From: Corythucha ciliata
Lineage: Eukaryota > Arthropoda > Insecta > Hemiptera > Tingidae
DNA: 64,000 nt
Reading direction: 5' to 3'
Assembly: GCA_038030265.1 (NCBI GenBank)
Contig: CM075940.1
Location: forward strand, 28,682,940 to 28,746,939
Positions 43,617 to 54,600 of the stretch are shown here, piece by piece. Position 1 is the first letter of the stretch, and every line of letters starts with the position of its first letter. The notes under the pieces were generated by a model that saw only the letters and a list, made by a program, of their open reading frames with translations, ran no database searches and was not told the origin of the DNA. The translations under genes were made by a program, and so were the position numbers.

Positions 43617-45276
43617 TGCAACTGCTCCCTGGTTTAAGTTTTGAATATTGCCTCGAACTTGAATCTTTTTCGAGGGTTTCAGGAAACAGATACAATTTTT
43701 AGTCTTTTATAACAAAATTAGAAAATTTATTCTATTTTTAATTATCCTTTTTGGATAGGGTTCGGTCGACTCGGACAGTGGGCATATTTAAAGTTATTAA
43801 ATTGACTTTATAATCACTTAATAGGTACAATCTTAACAGTTAACTCACGCTTCCATTCCAGTTCGAATAGACATCGATGCTTTATCGAGTGCAGGAGAAA
43901 GATAGAGGTTGAACAAACGATTTTGAGGGGTATTCGACAAAATTTGAAGGTAAACTGAAAAAATTGAAGGGTAAAAAAAAAACAAAAAACCCTGCAAACA
44001 AAACATAAGTTAAGTCTACAGTCTTGTAGCCGACACATGTATCAAACATCATTTTCATACCTCTATGGGTTTTTTTTTAATGATTTTAACATTATTTTGG
44101 CGTTCACTATGCGTTACATTACAACACGATTATGCGTTACACAGTCAATTGTTCGAGGTATAATTTCGGTTAACAAAAATGCATCAGAATAGCGCTTTCC
44201 TAGGAAAATTCTTGTAGCCAATTCTTTCACAAGTCCATTCAATATTCTATTTAATTTGCAAAAATTTAAAATTTAGAAGCGAATATCAATCTGAGCGGTA
44301 TTAATTACTTACAAAAAAAAACAACATATCCAAAATACAAAAATCCCAGCTCTCAGTCCGACCTCTTCTTGAAGGTGGCCATCTTTTCACATAATTTACG
44401 GCTTCGACCAACACGGGTTTTAACACCTTCAAATAAGGACCTCAACTCACCATTTTTCCCTTGAAACGCTATATTAAAGCGAGGTTGTTACGCAACGCCT
44501 CGTACCCCTGGCCTATCCCCACTTGAGAATTTAACTGAATTTACATAAATTTCGCAAATATTGATTTTACTATTAATTATCTATTGTTTTAATTATGACT
44601 AATTCAACCAGATCGTTTACATTTTAATTTAAGGTATTATAAATTTTGAAAAAACAAAGAAGTTTTCACGTCGATAACGCAAGGCGCGCTAGTGTTTTTT
44701 GGCAAACTAATAACTGATTATAATAGATAATAGTTTACATTGACTAAAGTGGTGCAAATCTGGTAATTACATTCAGTTTTAAGTTTAATCTATTAAATGA
44801 CATTTATTTCGTTCTAATTATTGACTTTAATTAATAGGGAGTGACCAAAAACAAACGTTGGGGAAGCACATGGCTTTTGCTATCGCTATACCGCCGTTTC
44901 GCACAAAAAAGGTAATTTTTACTTATTAGATTTTAAATTGCAAAGTAGTTTAAACATTGTTTTATACGTGGGATACATGGAACTTTAATTTTCAACGAGT
45001 TTGAATGCTAAAATATTAAATTTTATAAATATGACCTTGAAAGTGTCCCCCCCCCCTTCATGAATACCTCACAGTCCTAATTAATACAAATACTACCAAG
45101 TCGGTATTAAACGGTTTTACAATAATTTTTTGGTTTTTTACAGGATTACCAAATGATTTCGCAACTATACCTCGTGCATTGTTCTGCAAATTAATGTTCA
45201 GGTAAGTATTATGTAAATTTATGAATAATTAGCTTTGTCTAATTATCTGCAATTCCAACAGGTGGCGTATGCTTGT
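43617..45276. mobile_element. Element X, left part
   Basis: Bounded on the left by ATCTT (43612-43616), which recurs at 57166-57170. The right part is 57051-57165. Taken without the insertion it is about 1.8 kb. Ends are TGCAACTGCTCC on the left and, inverted, GTAACATGACTAC on the right, only loosely alike. It may carry exons on the plus strand (45144-45201 and 45262 onward). A minus-strand stretch near 44360-44480 reads NGELRSLFEGVKTRV...KLCEKMATFKK, which I do not recognise. Confidence 0.6.
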
Positions 45277-45426
45277 TGTTATGTATGACGTCATTGGGGA
45301 GGTCCCTTATCGTAACGTGTACGGTTTCCTTACCTTCCTTGGCGGAACCAAAAGCGGATCATTAACACTTGTGATTGTGACTTAAATAAATGACAAGTTC
45401 ATTAATGTTTTTGAATTAACATAACA
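45277..45426 (+). repeat. Ty3-5 5' LTR
   Basis: 150 bp, TGTTATG...CATAACA (7-bp inverted ends). It contains a TGACGTCA palindrome near the start and AATAAA at 45386-45391. Five substitutions distinguish it from the 3' copy. Confidence 0.97.
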
Positions 45427-45441
45427 TGGCGCAGTTATAGG
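45427..45441 (+). promoter_or_regulatory. Ty3-5 primer-binding site
   Basis: TGGCGCAGTTATAGG directly follows the 5' LTR end, as expected for a tRNA-primed site (TGGCGC-type starts are common in Ty3 elements). Gag starts at 45465. Confidence 0.75.
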
Positions 45442-45464
45442 ACGTGAATTTCAAGTGTCGTGAC

Positions 45465-46492
45465 ATGGACCAGTTATCCCCGCCCCTGCCTTTGTCGTTC
45501 GACGGCGATGTGGCGTACAATTTTTCACTTTGGGAAGAAGAAGTAAAAATTTATTTATCGGCTTCCGGAGCAGATCAAAAGAAAAAGCGCGTGCAAGCCA
45601 ACATTATTTTGCACATGTTGGGGCGAGATGGTCGCGACAAATTCAAAACGTGGGGTGCGACGGAATGAGGACTACGGGGACCCCGACGCTATTATTAAAA
45701 AATTAAAAGCGAACTGTTCGTCCGCCCGGAATGAAACCGTTGAGCGTCACAAATTTTTTACTCGACAACAGAAGAAAGATGAATCCTTCAATGAGTACGT
45801 AACAACTCTTAAAAAATTGTCTCGTTCGTGTGGTTTCGGAGATTTGTGTGATAGTCTCATCAAAGACAGAATCGTGTGTGGCGCAGTTGCTGAGAGAACC
45901 GAATCTAGATTTGACCCGTGCTTCTAGAATAGGGACAGCTTTTGAACTTGCTGAACAGCACTTGAACACTCTGCATGGACGTGCTAGTGAAGAGGAGGAG
46001 GCGGCTATTCACGAGATGAGCGTCAGGAAGAAAATCGCCAATCGTACTGGGGACCATAAAAATTCGTTTTCTCGTTGGTCCGGTAGTTCTCAATCGGCTG
46101 GACTCCCGAAATGTTGGAAATGCAACGACCAGCGTATGCATGCCCGTGGAGACTGCCCGGCGAAGGAAGCTCGTTGTTTGAAATGTGGCCGTATCGGTCA
46201 CTACAAAGTTAATTGTCGCCTTCGTCCTATCCAGGAGGTTACGTTGGACAATTCGGCCGAGAATTTTGTTGGTGAACATGAGTCCCGCAACGTCCAGAGT
46301 ATTTTTTTGGGAGCTCTTTCTGCTCATCAGGACTGCAGCGTAGCGTCAGCCTACGTAGAGTGGTTTTACGTACTTCAAATCAACGGCATCGACGTCAAAT
46401 TCAAAGTAGATACTGGGGCCCAGATAAACACATTACCGACGACAATTTTGAAGCGGCTTGGCTCATATCCAAAATTGAACCGACTAACATGA
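45465..46492 (+). pseudogene. gag: Ty3-5 Gag and protease, two frameshifts
   Basis: The ATG at 45465 (MDQLSPPLPLSFDGDVAYNF) is the likely start, with a conserved Gag opening. After about 45655 the capsid moves to the next frame (KKLKANCSSARNETVERHKF, then ESFNEYVTTLKKLSRSCGF), and near 45885 to the third (LREPNLDLTRA). Knuckles CWKCNDQRMHARGDC and CLKCGRIGHYKVNC follow, then the protease motif FKVDTGAQINTLP. The frame stops at 46490; pol lies in another frame starting before it. Confidence 0.85.
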
Positions 46493-47343
46493 AGCTGAAG
46501 AATTATGATGGCTCATCGATCAGCAGCGTTAAAGGTACTGTTACTATTCAATGTGCAGACAAACTCAACGATCGTGATTTTTCGTTTGAATTTTATGTTA
46601 TCGACAGCGACAAAATTATGCCAGTTTTGGGCCTTGACTCAGTTGTTAAGCTTGATTTAGTTAAATTCGTCAATAATATTGGTTTACGCCCTGCAGATGC
46701 ACTTGCAAAAATGTTGAACAAGTACAAGCCCCTTTTTAATGGAATTGGAAATATAAAAAATTTTGAGTACTCGTTCAGGTGCACATCTAGCCCTGTATCC
46801 CATATTTCTCCATGTCGAAAAGTTCCATTTAAATTATACGATTCATTGCTCGTAGAATTACAGTCGCTACAGAAATTAGGGATTATTAAACAGGTCGAAG
46901 AGCCCACGCCCGTGGTTAATCCTATTGTTCTAGTGAAAAAACCAAACAATCAAATTAGAATATGCTTAGACCCTAAGTATTTAAACAGTATTTTGCTCAG
47001 AGAACAGTTTCATATCCCGTCGTTTGAAGAGTTAGCAGCGAACATGGATGGAGCTTGCTATTTTAGCATCCTAGATGCTAACAAAGGTTTTTACATGATT
47101 AATTTGTCTGAGGAAAGCTCGTATCTTACGACTTTCAACACACCGTTTGGTAGATTCCGTTATTCACGTTTACCTTTTGGCTTAAGTGTTAGCAGCGAAA
47201 TATTTTGTCGTATATTCTCTCAAATTTTTGAGGGCATTCCTGGAGTGTGTATTTATGACGACGACATTTTGGTGTGGGGTCGGAATCTTGAAGAACATAA
47301 CGATAGACTTGAGCAAGTATTTAAACGTGTTGAAGAAATGTGA
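46440..47343 (+). pseudogene. pol: Ty3-5 protease end and reverse transcriptase
   Basis: The frame begins in the protease (FYVIDSDKIMPVLGLDSV). It covers RT fingers and palm: LQSLQKLGIIKQV, NPIVLVKKPNNQIRICLDP, the first Asp in FSILDANKGFY, FGRFRYSRLPFGLSVS and the catalytic YDDDILVWG. A TGA at 47341-47343 ends it just past RVEEM; the next residues continue in the same frame (RFNKEKC), so it is a single nonsense change. Confidence 0.9.
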
Positions 47344-48717
47344 GTTCGTTTTAACAAAGAAAAGTGCAAAATTCTGAAATCGGAAATTAAATTCATGGGT
47401 CACACATTTAATAATGAGGGTCTTAAACCCGATCCTGACAAAGTGTCGGCAATTAAAAACGTACCCACTCCCTCCAATGTTAAGGATCTCCAGAGATTTT
47501 TGGGTTTAGTTACATACGTAGGAAAATTCATTCCTCATTTAGCAAGTCTTACTGCACCACTTCGCACGCTTTTGAAATCGGATGTCCAATGGTATTGGTC
47601 ACAGGAACAAGAAACGTCTTTTTCTAAAATTACAGACACGATTTCCCAAGCACAAATGCTTCGGTATTTTGATGTTCGTAAAAGCGTTACAGTTTCGGTT
47701 GACGCTTCGTCAGACGGCTTAGGCGCGGTTTTATTGCAAGATGGTTTCCCTGTACTCTTTGCTTCTAAGGCTTTAAATGAAACCCAAAAATCATACGCTC
47801 AAATAGAGAAAGAATTATTAGCGATTCTTTTTGGTTGTGAGCGTTTCTATCAATATATTTTTGGCAAACATGTAATAGTAGAGAGTGATCAAAAGCCCCT
47901 TGAAGTAATTTTTTCAAAACCGCTGGATAAATGCCCCATGAGATTGCAACGGATGCTGTTGAGGCTACAAAATTTTGACATATCGATTGTGTATAAACCT
48001 GGCAAACAGCTTTTCCTTGCAGATATGCTGTCCCGTGCCGTGGACAAGTCCAATAAATTCGAATTGCATGAAACAGATATCGACGCACACACTTCCATGC
48101 TCATTGATAATATTAACGCGACTGACGAAAAATTAGCAATTTTGACTGAAGAAACCAACAAGGATGAACAATTAATTGAATTGAAACGTTTAATTTCAAA
48201 TGGTTGGCCATGCAAACGAAATGACGTTCCCAATTGTGTCAAATGTTTTTGGCCTTACAGGGATGACTTACAGATGTGCAGTGATCTGATATTTAAAGGC
48301 AGTCAACTGGTGGTTCCTTCTAAGTGTCGCTCGGACATGTTGAAAAGAATTCATTATAACCACTTGGGTGTTGATAGAAGTAAAGCCAGAGCTCGTGAAT
48401 CTTTATTTTGGCCGCACATGTCCTCACAGATTGAAGACATGGTGCTAAACTGTGATATTTGTTTAAACTTCAGAAATTCTAATCAAAAGGAATCATTTGT
48501 TGAAACAGAAATTCCCAGTTCACCATGGGCAATTGTTTCTGTTGATGGATTCGTTTTTAAAAATCAAAATTACTTGTTGACTGTCGATAAATATTCAAAA
48601 TTTCCTGAAATATCCCCTGTAACTACGTTTTCTAGTAAAGCAGTAATTAATTCTTTAAAAAGCATATTTGCTCGGCACGGAGTACCAAGAGTAGTCAATT
48701 CAGATAATGATACAGGG
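47344..48717 (+). pseudogene. pol: Ty3-5 RT thumb, RNase H and integrase core
   Basis: About 458 codons: MGHTFNNEGL and RFLGLVTYVGKFIPHL (thumb); VSVDASSDGLGAVL, QIEKELLAILFG and VESDQKPLEVIF (RNase H, all acidic residues present); HYNHLGVDRSKARAR...CDICLNF (integrase zinc region, complete HHCC); VSVDGFVFKNQNYLLTVD (first Asp) and VVNSDND (second Asp). The frame ends at the hAT-type MITE inserted at 48718. Confidence 0.92.
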
Positions 48718-48996
48718 TAGGGATGGGCGTTATCGTTATATAACCGTTAAAAATTAACTGGTTGGTCTGTTTTGTTTCGTTCCCGCTAGGGACAACAGTT
48801 CTTCTCCCGCAACTGTTGAAAGTGTTAACTCGTTGATAGATAACGCCATCTCCGAGCGTTGAGAAGAAACTGGTTGAATTGACCAGTTATTTTTCAACGG
48901 TTATTTTTTAACGTGATTAACTGGTCGTTAGTTATTTTATTGTTAACTGTTGCGCCATAACAGTTAACCGTTATTTAACCCACCTCTAATACAGGG
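48710..48996. mobile_element. hAT-type MITE, 271 bp, inside Ty3-5 integrase
   Basis: ATACAGGG at 48710-48717 is repeated at 48989-48996, flanking 48718-48988. The ends are TAGGGATGGGC and, inverted, TAGAGGTGGGT. The interior is rich in AACTGGT/ACCAGTT and AACGGTTA repeats in both orientations, giving a self-complementary, AT-rich body. The 8-bp duplication supports hAT. It separates the second Asp and the Glu of the integrase. Confidence 0.95.
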
Positions 48997-49677
48997 TTTT
49001 CATCGGAAGAATTTTCTCAGTTTTCAAAAGACTACGGATTTCAACATAAAACATCCAGCCCAGTTTATCCACAATCGAATGACCTAGTGGAACGACACAT
49101 ACAAACTATTAAAAAAATGTTCTAGAAAGCCGAAGAGGACCAAAAAGACCCTTATATTTGTTTGCTGGAATACAGAAATTCCCCAATCGGATCTGGGTTG
49201 CCATCTCCAGCCGAATTATTATTTTCTCGAAAATTAAGAAGTCCTGTTCTGATGTACACAAAAAATAGCCTTGCACCCAAAATAAGACCCGACGTAACAA
49301 GTAAATTATACAAAATTCAACAAAAGGCGAAAACTTTCTATAACAGACATTGCAAAGACCTCACACCACTTCATGTAGGCGACAGGGTTAAAGTTCAGAG
49401 GGAAGGCAAATGGTTCTCGCGCACTATCACTGACATTGCAGATAGGCCTAGATCCTACTTTATTAAACTGGATAACGGATCATTAATTTGTAGAAACAGA
49501 AGATTCCTCAACAACATTGTTGATAATTCTTCATTTTTAGCTCCCACTTTCACCAATAATGTCGCAACTCAACATTCGAATTCTTTACCAATGAATGACC
49601 CATCAAGTTCTCAACTTTGCAGACCAAAACGAACAATTAAACGACCACTTAGATATCAGGATTTTTCAAAACCATAA
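48997..49677 (+). pseudogene. pol: Ty3-5 integrase end
   Basis: After the MITE the same frame resumes with SSEEFSQFSKDYGF, then YPQSNDLVERH (catalytic Glu, with Asp in place of the usual Gly before LVER). A TAG at 49123-49125 stops it. The rest is the tail: YICLLEYRNSPIGSGLPSPA, VGDRVKVQREGKWFSRT and an R-rich end, with a TAA after FSKP. Frame is preserved on both sides of the stop. Confidence 0.88.
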
Positions 49678-51157
49678 ATCGAAAAGCTCATAAAACATAC
49701 CTTAAGGCTGTTGACGGTGAAGCTTTGAAAATCACCCTGAGACAAGAGATGGCGCTGTACATCGCGGGGAAAAAATTAAAATGGGAAATTTTAGTACGAA
49801 AACTATACACCAGAATTCGTTTTTCCTAACTTTTTACTTGAAGCCCTGATATTTGAACATTTTCGCATCTAGGTATCTTTTTGAGTCAGAAGTCAGAACT
49901 GTCAGAAGAAGTGCCCTTGACCCCGCGAATTTATTAGAAGTGAAGTGTGATCTGATAATAATAATGCCTCAGCCAGTGTCTAGTGATGCTCTAATTGAAA
50001 TCAGAAACGTACCAATTTCACTTTTGTAGTGAAAGTTGTAGTGTAGTGAAGTGAAAGTGTAGTGTATACGAAATAGGAGTGCAATAAATAAGATGACATT
50101 ATTATTGTGTCAGTCATTTTCCCGAGATATAGATTTTAAGCGAAAGCATAACGCCTGGAAAACAAGCCCAAGGAAACGATCAAGTTGCCGTCAGAAAGAA
50201 TTATTTTTCTTTGACTGAGTACACGTCGGAAAATTAGACTGTCATACCAAACCTGATAATTTTTACGGTAGATAATAATTATTGACTATTCGACAATTTT
50301 ACTGTTTCTACCGATAAATTCGAAATTTGGGCAGTATACGTCGAATTAGCTAGCGCTGTTAGTGCTTTGGATAATGACTGTAAAAATGACTATTGATCAA
50401 AACCATCCCTTGAAACTACGATTACGATTCATTATTTCTCGACTGTGAATGGAAAACTTGCATGAATGCCCGATTTGGGGGAAAAGTATACCGGTGAATG
50501 ACACATGCGGACAAGGATATTAACAGTAGTTCCTGACCGATTGGTGCTTCTGGTGATTTTTAAATAAATTTCAAAGTTCTTCACGAGGGGATGGATGGTA
50601 CGAGGAAAAAATGACGTCAATGAGCAGTTTTGACGCATTTGAGGAAACTCTAAAATGTTTTGTTTACAAATAACAAGAAAAATTAAACCCCAGAAAACGC
50701 GTATTTCCCCCCCCCCTTCCCAACACCATCCATTTCATTAACTGCCCTTTGCCGCAATCAAACCCCCACTCAAAATTTTTAAAAATTCGCCTAAATAAAC
50801 CCTTGATTGATTTCAATGTCTAATGTGGGCAATTGTCTTGTTGAAGCAACCTCTTCAAGAAACACCAGTGATTGAAAAATGTGCAAGTTCCCCATTGGTG
50901 ATTTATCGGCAGAAGAATATGTATGCGCAGAAAACTACGACTTTCACGCCAAGTCGTGAGAAAAGAGGTCTGTCTCTTTGCTGCACTCTAGAAAAACACA
51001 TGATTTGATTGATGTGAGACCTATACCGGGTGTACTTGGTCCTCGTGGCACAAATAAAGCAGGTGATTCTAGACCATATTTACGTAAAAAAATGACCAAA
51101 TATACCATGGTCCGAATATCAACCGTTTCCGACAAAAACGCACTTTTCCGCTTTTTC

Positions 51158-51940
51158 AACGCATCGCTGGTTTTCCTCAAACAAACTGCAATAACTCTCA
51201 CAATTTTCGTCGCACGTAATATTGTAGCACGCCACTGAGAAGGGCACAAAATTGTCTTTTTACATGGTTTTGGAATCAGCTTGAGTTGAAGGCCGTTAAT
51301 GCTGAGCTGAATTCCCAAGTTGTCCTATTTTACCATCTTACCATCAAACACGTGTTTTCTAACAGCTTTAATTTCACTCACAGCACATCGAGCATTCGTT
51401 ACGAAACACGAATGATACGAAAAAAAAAAAAATAAATAAATCGAAATTCCTATTGTGTTTTGTGTGGGCCCTATGAGGGGGGGGGGGTGTATGAGTGAAG
51501 AATTCACTGCATTCGTATTTTTATAATTTTCTGAGACCGATTTAGCGATTTGGATTCAATCATCCACCAATAAGACGATAGTTCTCTTTTATTTCCAGTG
51601 GCCACAACAGCCTTATTTTGGCGATTACACTTGACAATTTCAAACCTTTGTCCAAGGTAATTGGAATGCTTTTTTAAAGAAGAAGTTTTTTCCGCAGAGC
51701 TCATCTTGATAATGCTGTGTGCGAAATTAAAGCTGTTAGAAAACCCTTGTTTGGTGGAAAAAGAGGACAACTTGGAAATTTAGCCCAGTATTAAGGGCCT
51801 TTAACTCAAGCTGATTCCAAAACCACGTAGACATAATAAAAAGACAATTTTGTGCCATTTCAGTGGTGTGCTTCATTATTACGTGTGACAAAAATTGTTG
51901 GAGTTATGGCAGTTTGCTTGAGGAAAACCAGCGATGCGTT
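51158..51940. repeat. Foldback: ~170-bp inverted arms
   Basis: 51158-51326 and 51765-51940 are diverged reverse complements (for example TCGCTGGTTTTCCTCAAACA against TGTTTGAGG-like sequence, and GGTTTTGGAATCAGCTTGAG against CTCAAGCTGATTCCAAAACC). A ~438-bp loop separates them. Similarity by eye is about three quarters. They may be the ends of an older element within the TTAA element. Confidence 0.85.
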
Positions 51941-52125
51941 AATTGTGAAAGGAACTCGCAATGGATATCATTCCACTTCTCTCTTAGAGTGCTCAATGTG
52001 TGTACTCAAAAGAAATGTGACCTCAGAAAATAATCAAACTTCGCGCACAACAAACACAGCAGCTGTTATGGGCACACTATCCATTGGCGGTGGTTTTTCC
52101 CAGCGTTATGGAGATACCATCCATG

Positions 52126-52365
52126 TCTAGCGACACTATAAAACACGAGTACTGCAACACGGAAATCGGCGCGATTATAATTATCACCTGATCTCATTGA
52201 CAAGTAATATTTTTTGATTTATTTCGATCGCGTTCCGCGTTTGTTTGCTGTTACGATGACAATTTTTTCATTCATGATATTTTGTTTACCCTAACAACTG
52301 AGGGACCAAATATGGCGCTGAAATCCGTGTTGCAGTACCTGCGTGTTTTAAAGGTTCTCTAGCGA
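52126..52365. repeat. ~45-bp inverted repeat with 142-bp spacer
   Basis: TCTAGCGACA...AAAACACGAGTACTGCAACACGG at 52126-52172 is matched inverted at 52315-52365 (CCGTGTTGCAGTACCTGCGTGTTTT...TCTAGCGA side). Likely the two ends of a small MITE or a foldback. Confidence 0.75.
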
Positions 52366-53199
52366 CACTTGAACAAGATTGAATCGAATCTGGACGAGCC
52401 ATTGAACGAAGCGGCCAGGTAGTGCCTATGTCACACAAAGCACAAGGGCGTAAGGAGTTCGTTGTGAGACTCATTCTTTGTATCATCTTTAGATGAGAAG
52501 AGTATTAAAATGACAAGATTTAGTCCAGTCAAATGGGGAATTGGCCGGGAAAAACGCATAGATGTAGTTTTATCAACAGATCTTATGTTTCTTGGGGTGC
52601 TGAATCCGAATCTGAACTTTGCCAACAAAAAATCGGTCGGCTGCACGTCGAAAATCGCAAAAAAACTGGAAATTTTCTTACTTTTTATACTCAATGGGTT
52701 GTTTCTCTGGAACTAAGTACTTTTCGATGATTGCGCTCCTTTGCATTTTTAAAATAGACTAAGTTTACGACTATTTAAACCCAATTGTATCTCCGTACGA
52801 CTAATAGTTCCTGAGATATGGCAAGTCAAAAATTGACCGTTTTCTGCCGCTGACGGAAAATTGGCTGGAGCCTGAAGCTGGAAAAACTGATAAACGCTTG
52901 GCAATCTCTTTCAGATACACATCCTTCCATTTCCTAAAAAAAATCCTGAAGATTCCACGTCTGGTGTTGGCACTGCACGATCTCAAATTTGGATTTGAGG
53001 GCCCTTTTGTTCGATTTGGTGAAATATCTCTGAGACCATCGGTGTAGACTAATCATGGGCGTAGCCAGCGGTGGGCAGTTGCCCTCCACTAGAATCAAAA
53101 GCGCAGATTTCGTGGGGCAGGTGCCCACCCCCAAATTCCATCAAAAAGTTAAAATTCAACACTTTTTTAATGATTAAAAAATTAAAACTTTCGCAGGAA

Positions 53200-53262
53200 T
53201 TGCTCAGCATCAGAACCAATTACTCGAATTTCGCCTACTCTAATGCATACACCAATTTCGCT

Positions 53263-53305
<43 letters not shown>

Positions 53306-53460
53306 AAAACCAAATTTTGCACATTACAATCTCTGCCTCACTAAGCAACCAGTATCACTGATTTCGACCACTAAGACATCACTTTTACTGACATTTCTTC
53401 CTCAAATGTCTTGTATTTCGATCAATAAAACCAATTTTGCGGTTTTTTCTCACTAAAAAA
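53200..53460 (-). repeat. Family 3 minisatellite units within the hAT-type element
   Basis: CACCAATTTCGCTGGTTT and ACCAATTTTGCGGTTTTTTCTC are the reverse complement of the units at 25690-26390. A long T run interrupts them. Confidence 0.7.
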
Positions 53461-53639
53461 AACAACACATTTTCGCTTATCTTGATTAATGTTTTTTGAA
53501 AAAAAAAAAAGTTCTCTGACGATGCCTTCAGCAAAAGAAGGCGAAAGCTCAGGAAACGAAGAAGTAGAAGAAGAAAAAAGCCAAAACCCTAAAAACAAAA
53601 CATTAATCAAGTTGTATGGCTTAAAAACTGGTAATATTA

Positions 53640-54600
53640 ATAACCTATTTTCTTCATTTTAGCCGTTAAAATGTCTCAAAAAACCGGGAAATTACGCATT
53701 TTTATTTATTATTTCAATTGCGGCCATCACTGGGCACAGCCTATAACCGCGAATTGGTGCGTTCGATCTGTCAACTTCAGCCGCAAAAGAACAGTTTTTC
53801 CTCAATTTAACCTGTGGATGAACGCAATTTCTCAATTTTAGCCACGACAATTCCATCAATCAACAACAAACGGTGACAATTTGCCAATTCGTTTTCCCTC
53901 AATTATAGCAGCAAATTAGTGCTTTCCCCAATTCTGCCTTGAGCAATTTTTTCCCCCTTCAAATTGTAGCAGTGAAAAGGTCCACATAACCCGCATGTGA
54001 GCGAATTTCATTAATTTTGACTTGGACGTTGCATCGCGAAACCAATTTCACCTGCGAACGAACAATTTTCCTTAATTTTAGCCGTGAATATAAGCACATT
54101 TTCAAAAATGTACGCGCTCTTTCCCAATTGTACCCGCAAACTTGCCATATATATGTATAAAAACGGTAAATTAGCACTTTTTCGCAATGTTTACCGAGAT
54201 GTTTGTTTGAGAAACCACGATCTGGCGCCTTCTCTCAATTTTACCTGCGTGAATAAGCACCATTTCTCAATTTTAGCCGTAAATTGGCGTTTTTCCCCAA
54301 TTTTAGCCGCAAGTGAGTGATTTTTCTCAATTCTACATTGAACGGGCAATTTATTTCGTCAATTTTAGCTGTGTAAAGAGCTCTTATAACCCGTGAATTA
54401 GCGCATTTTCTTAATTTCGTCGCGGACTTTGCATCGTGGAAACTGCAAATTGGTATGTTTTCTCAATTTCAACCGCGAATAATGAGATTTTATTTCCACG
54501 TTTAACGTGAATCAGCGCTATTACTCAATTTTAGCCGTGAATGGGTGTTTTTCCTCAGTCTTAGCCGCAAAATGTCCTTTTATGGATTTCATCCGCTATC
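53640..54600 (+). repeat. Family 1 minisatellite within the hAT-type element
   Basis: About thirty ~28-32-bp units resemble TTTCTCAATTTTAGCCGTGA followed by ATTAGCG. Spacing is irregular. Same orientation as 19640-20470. Confidence 0.9.
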
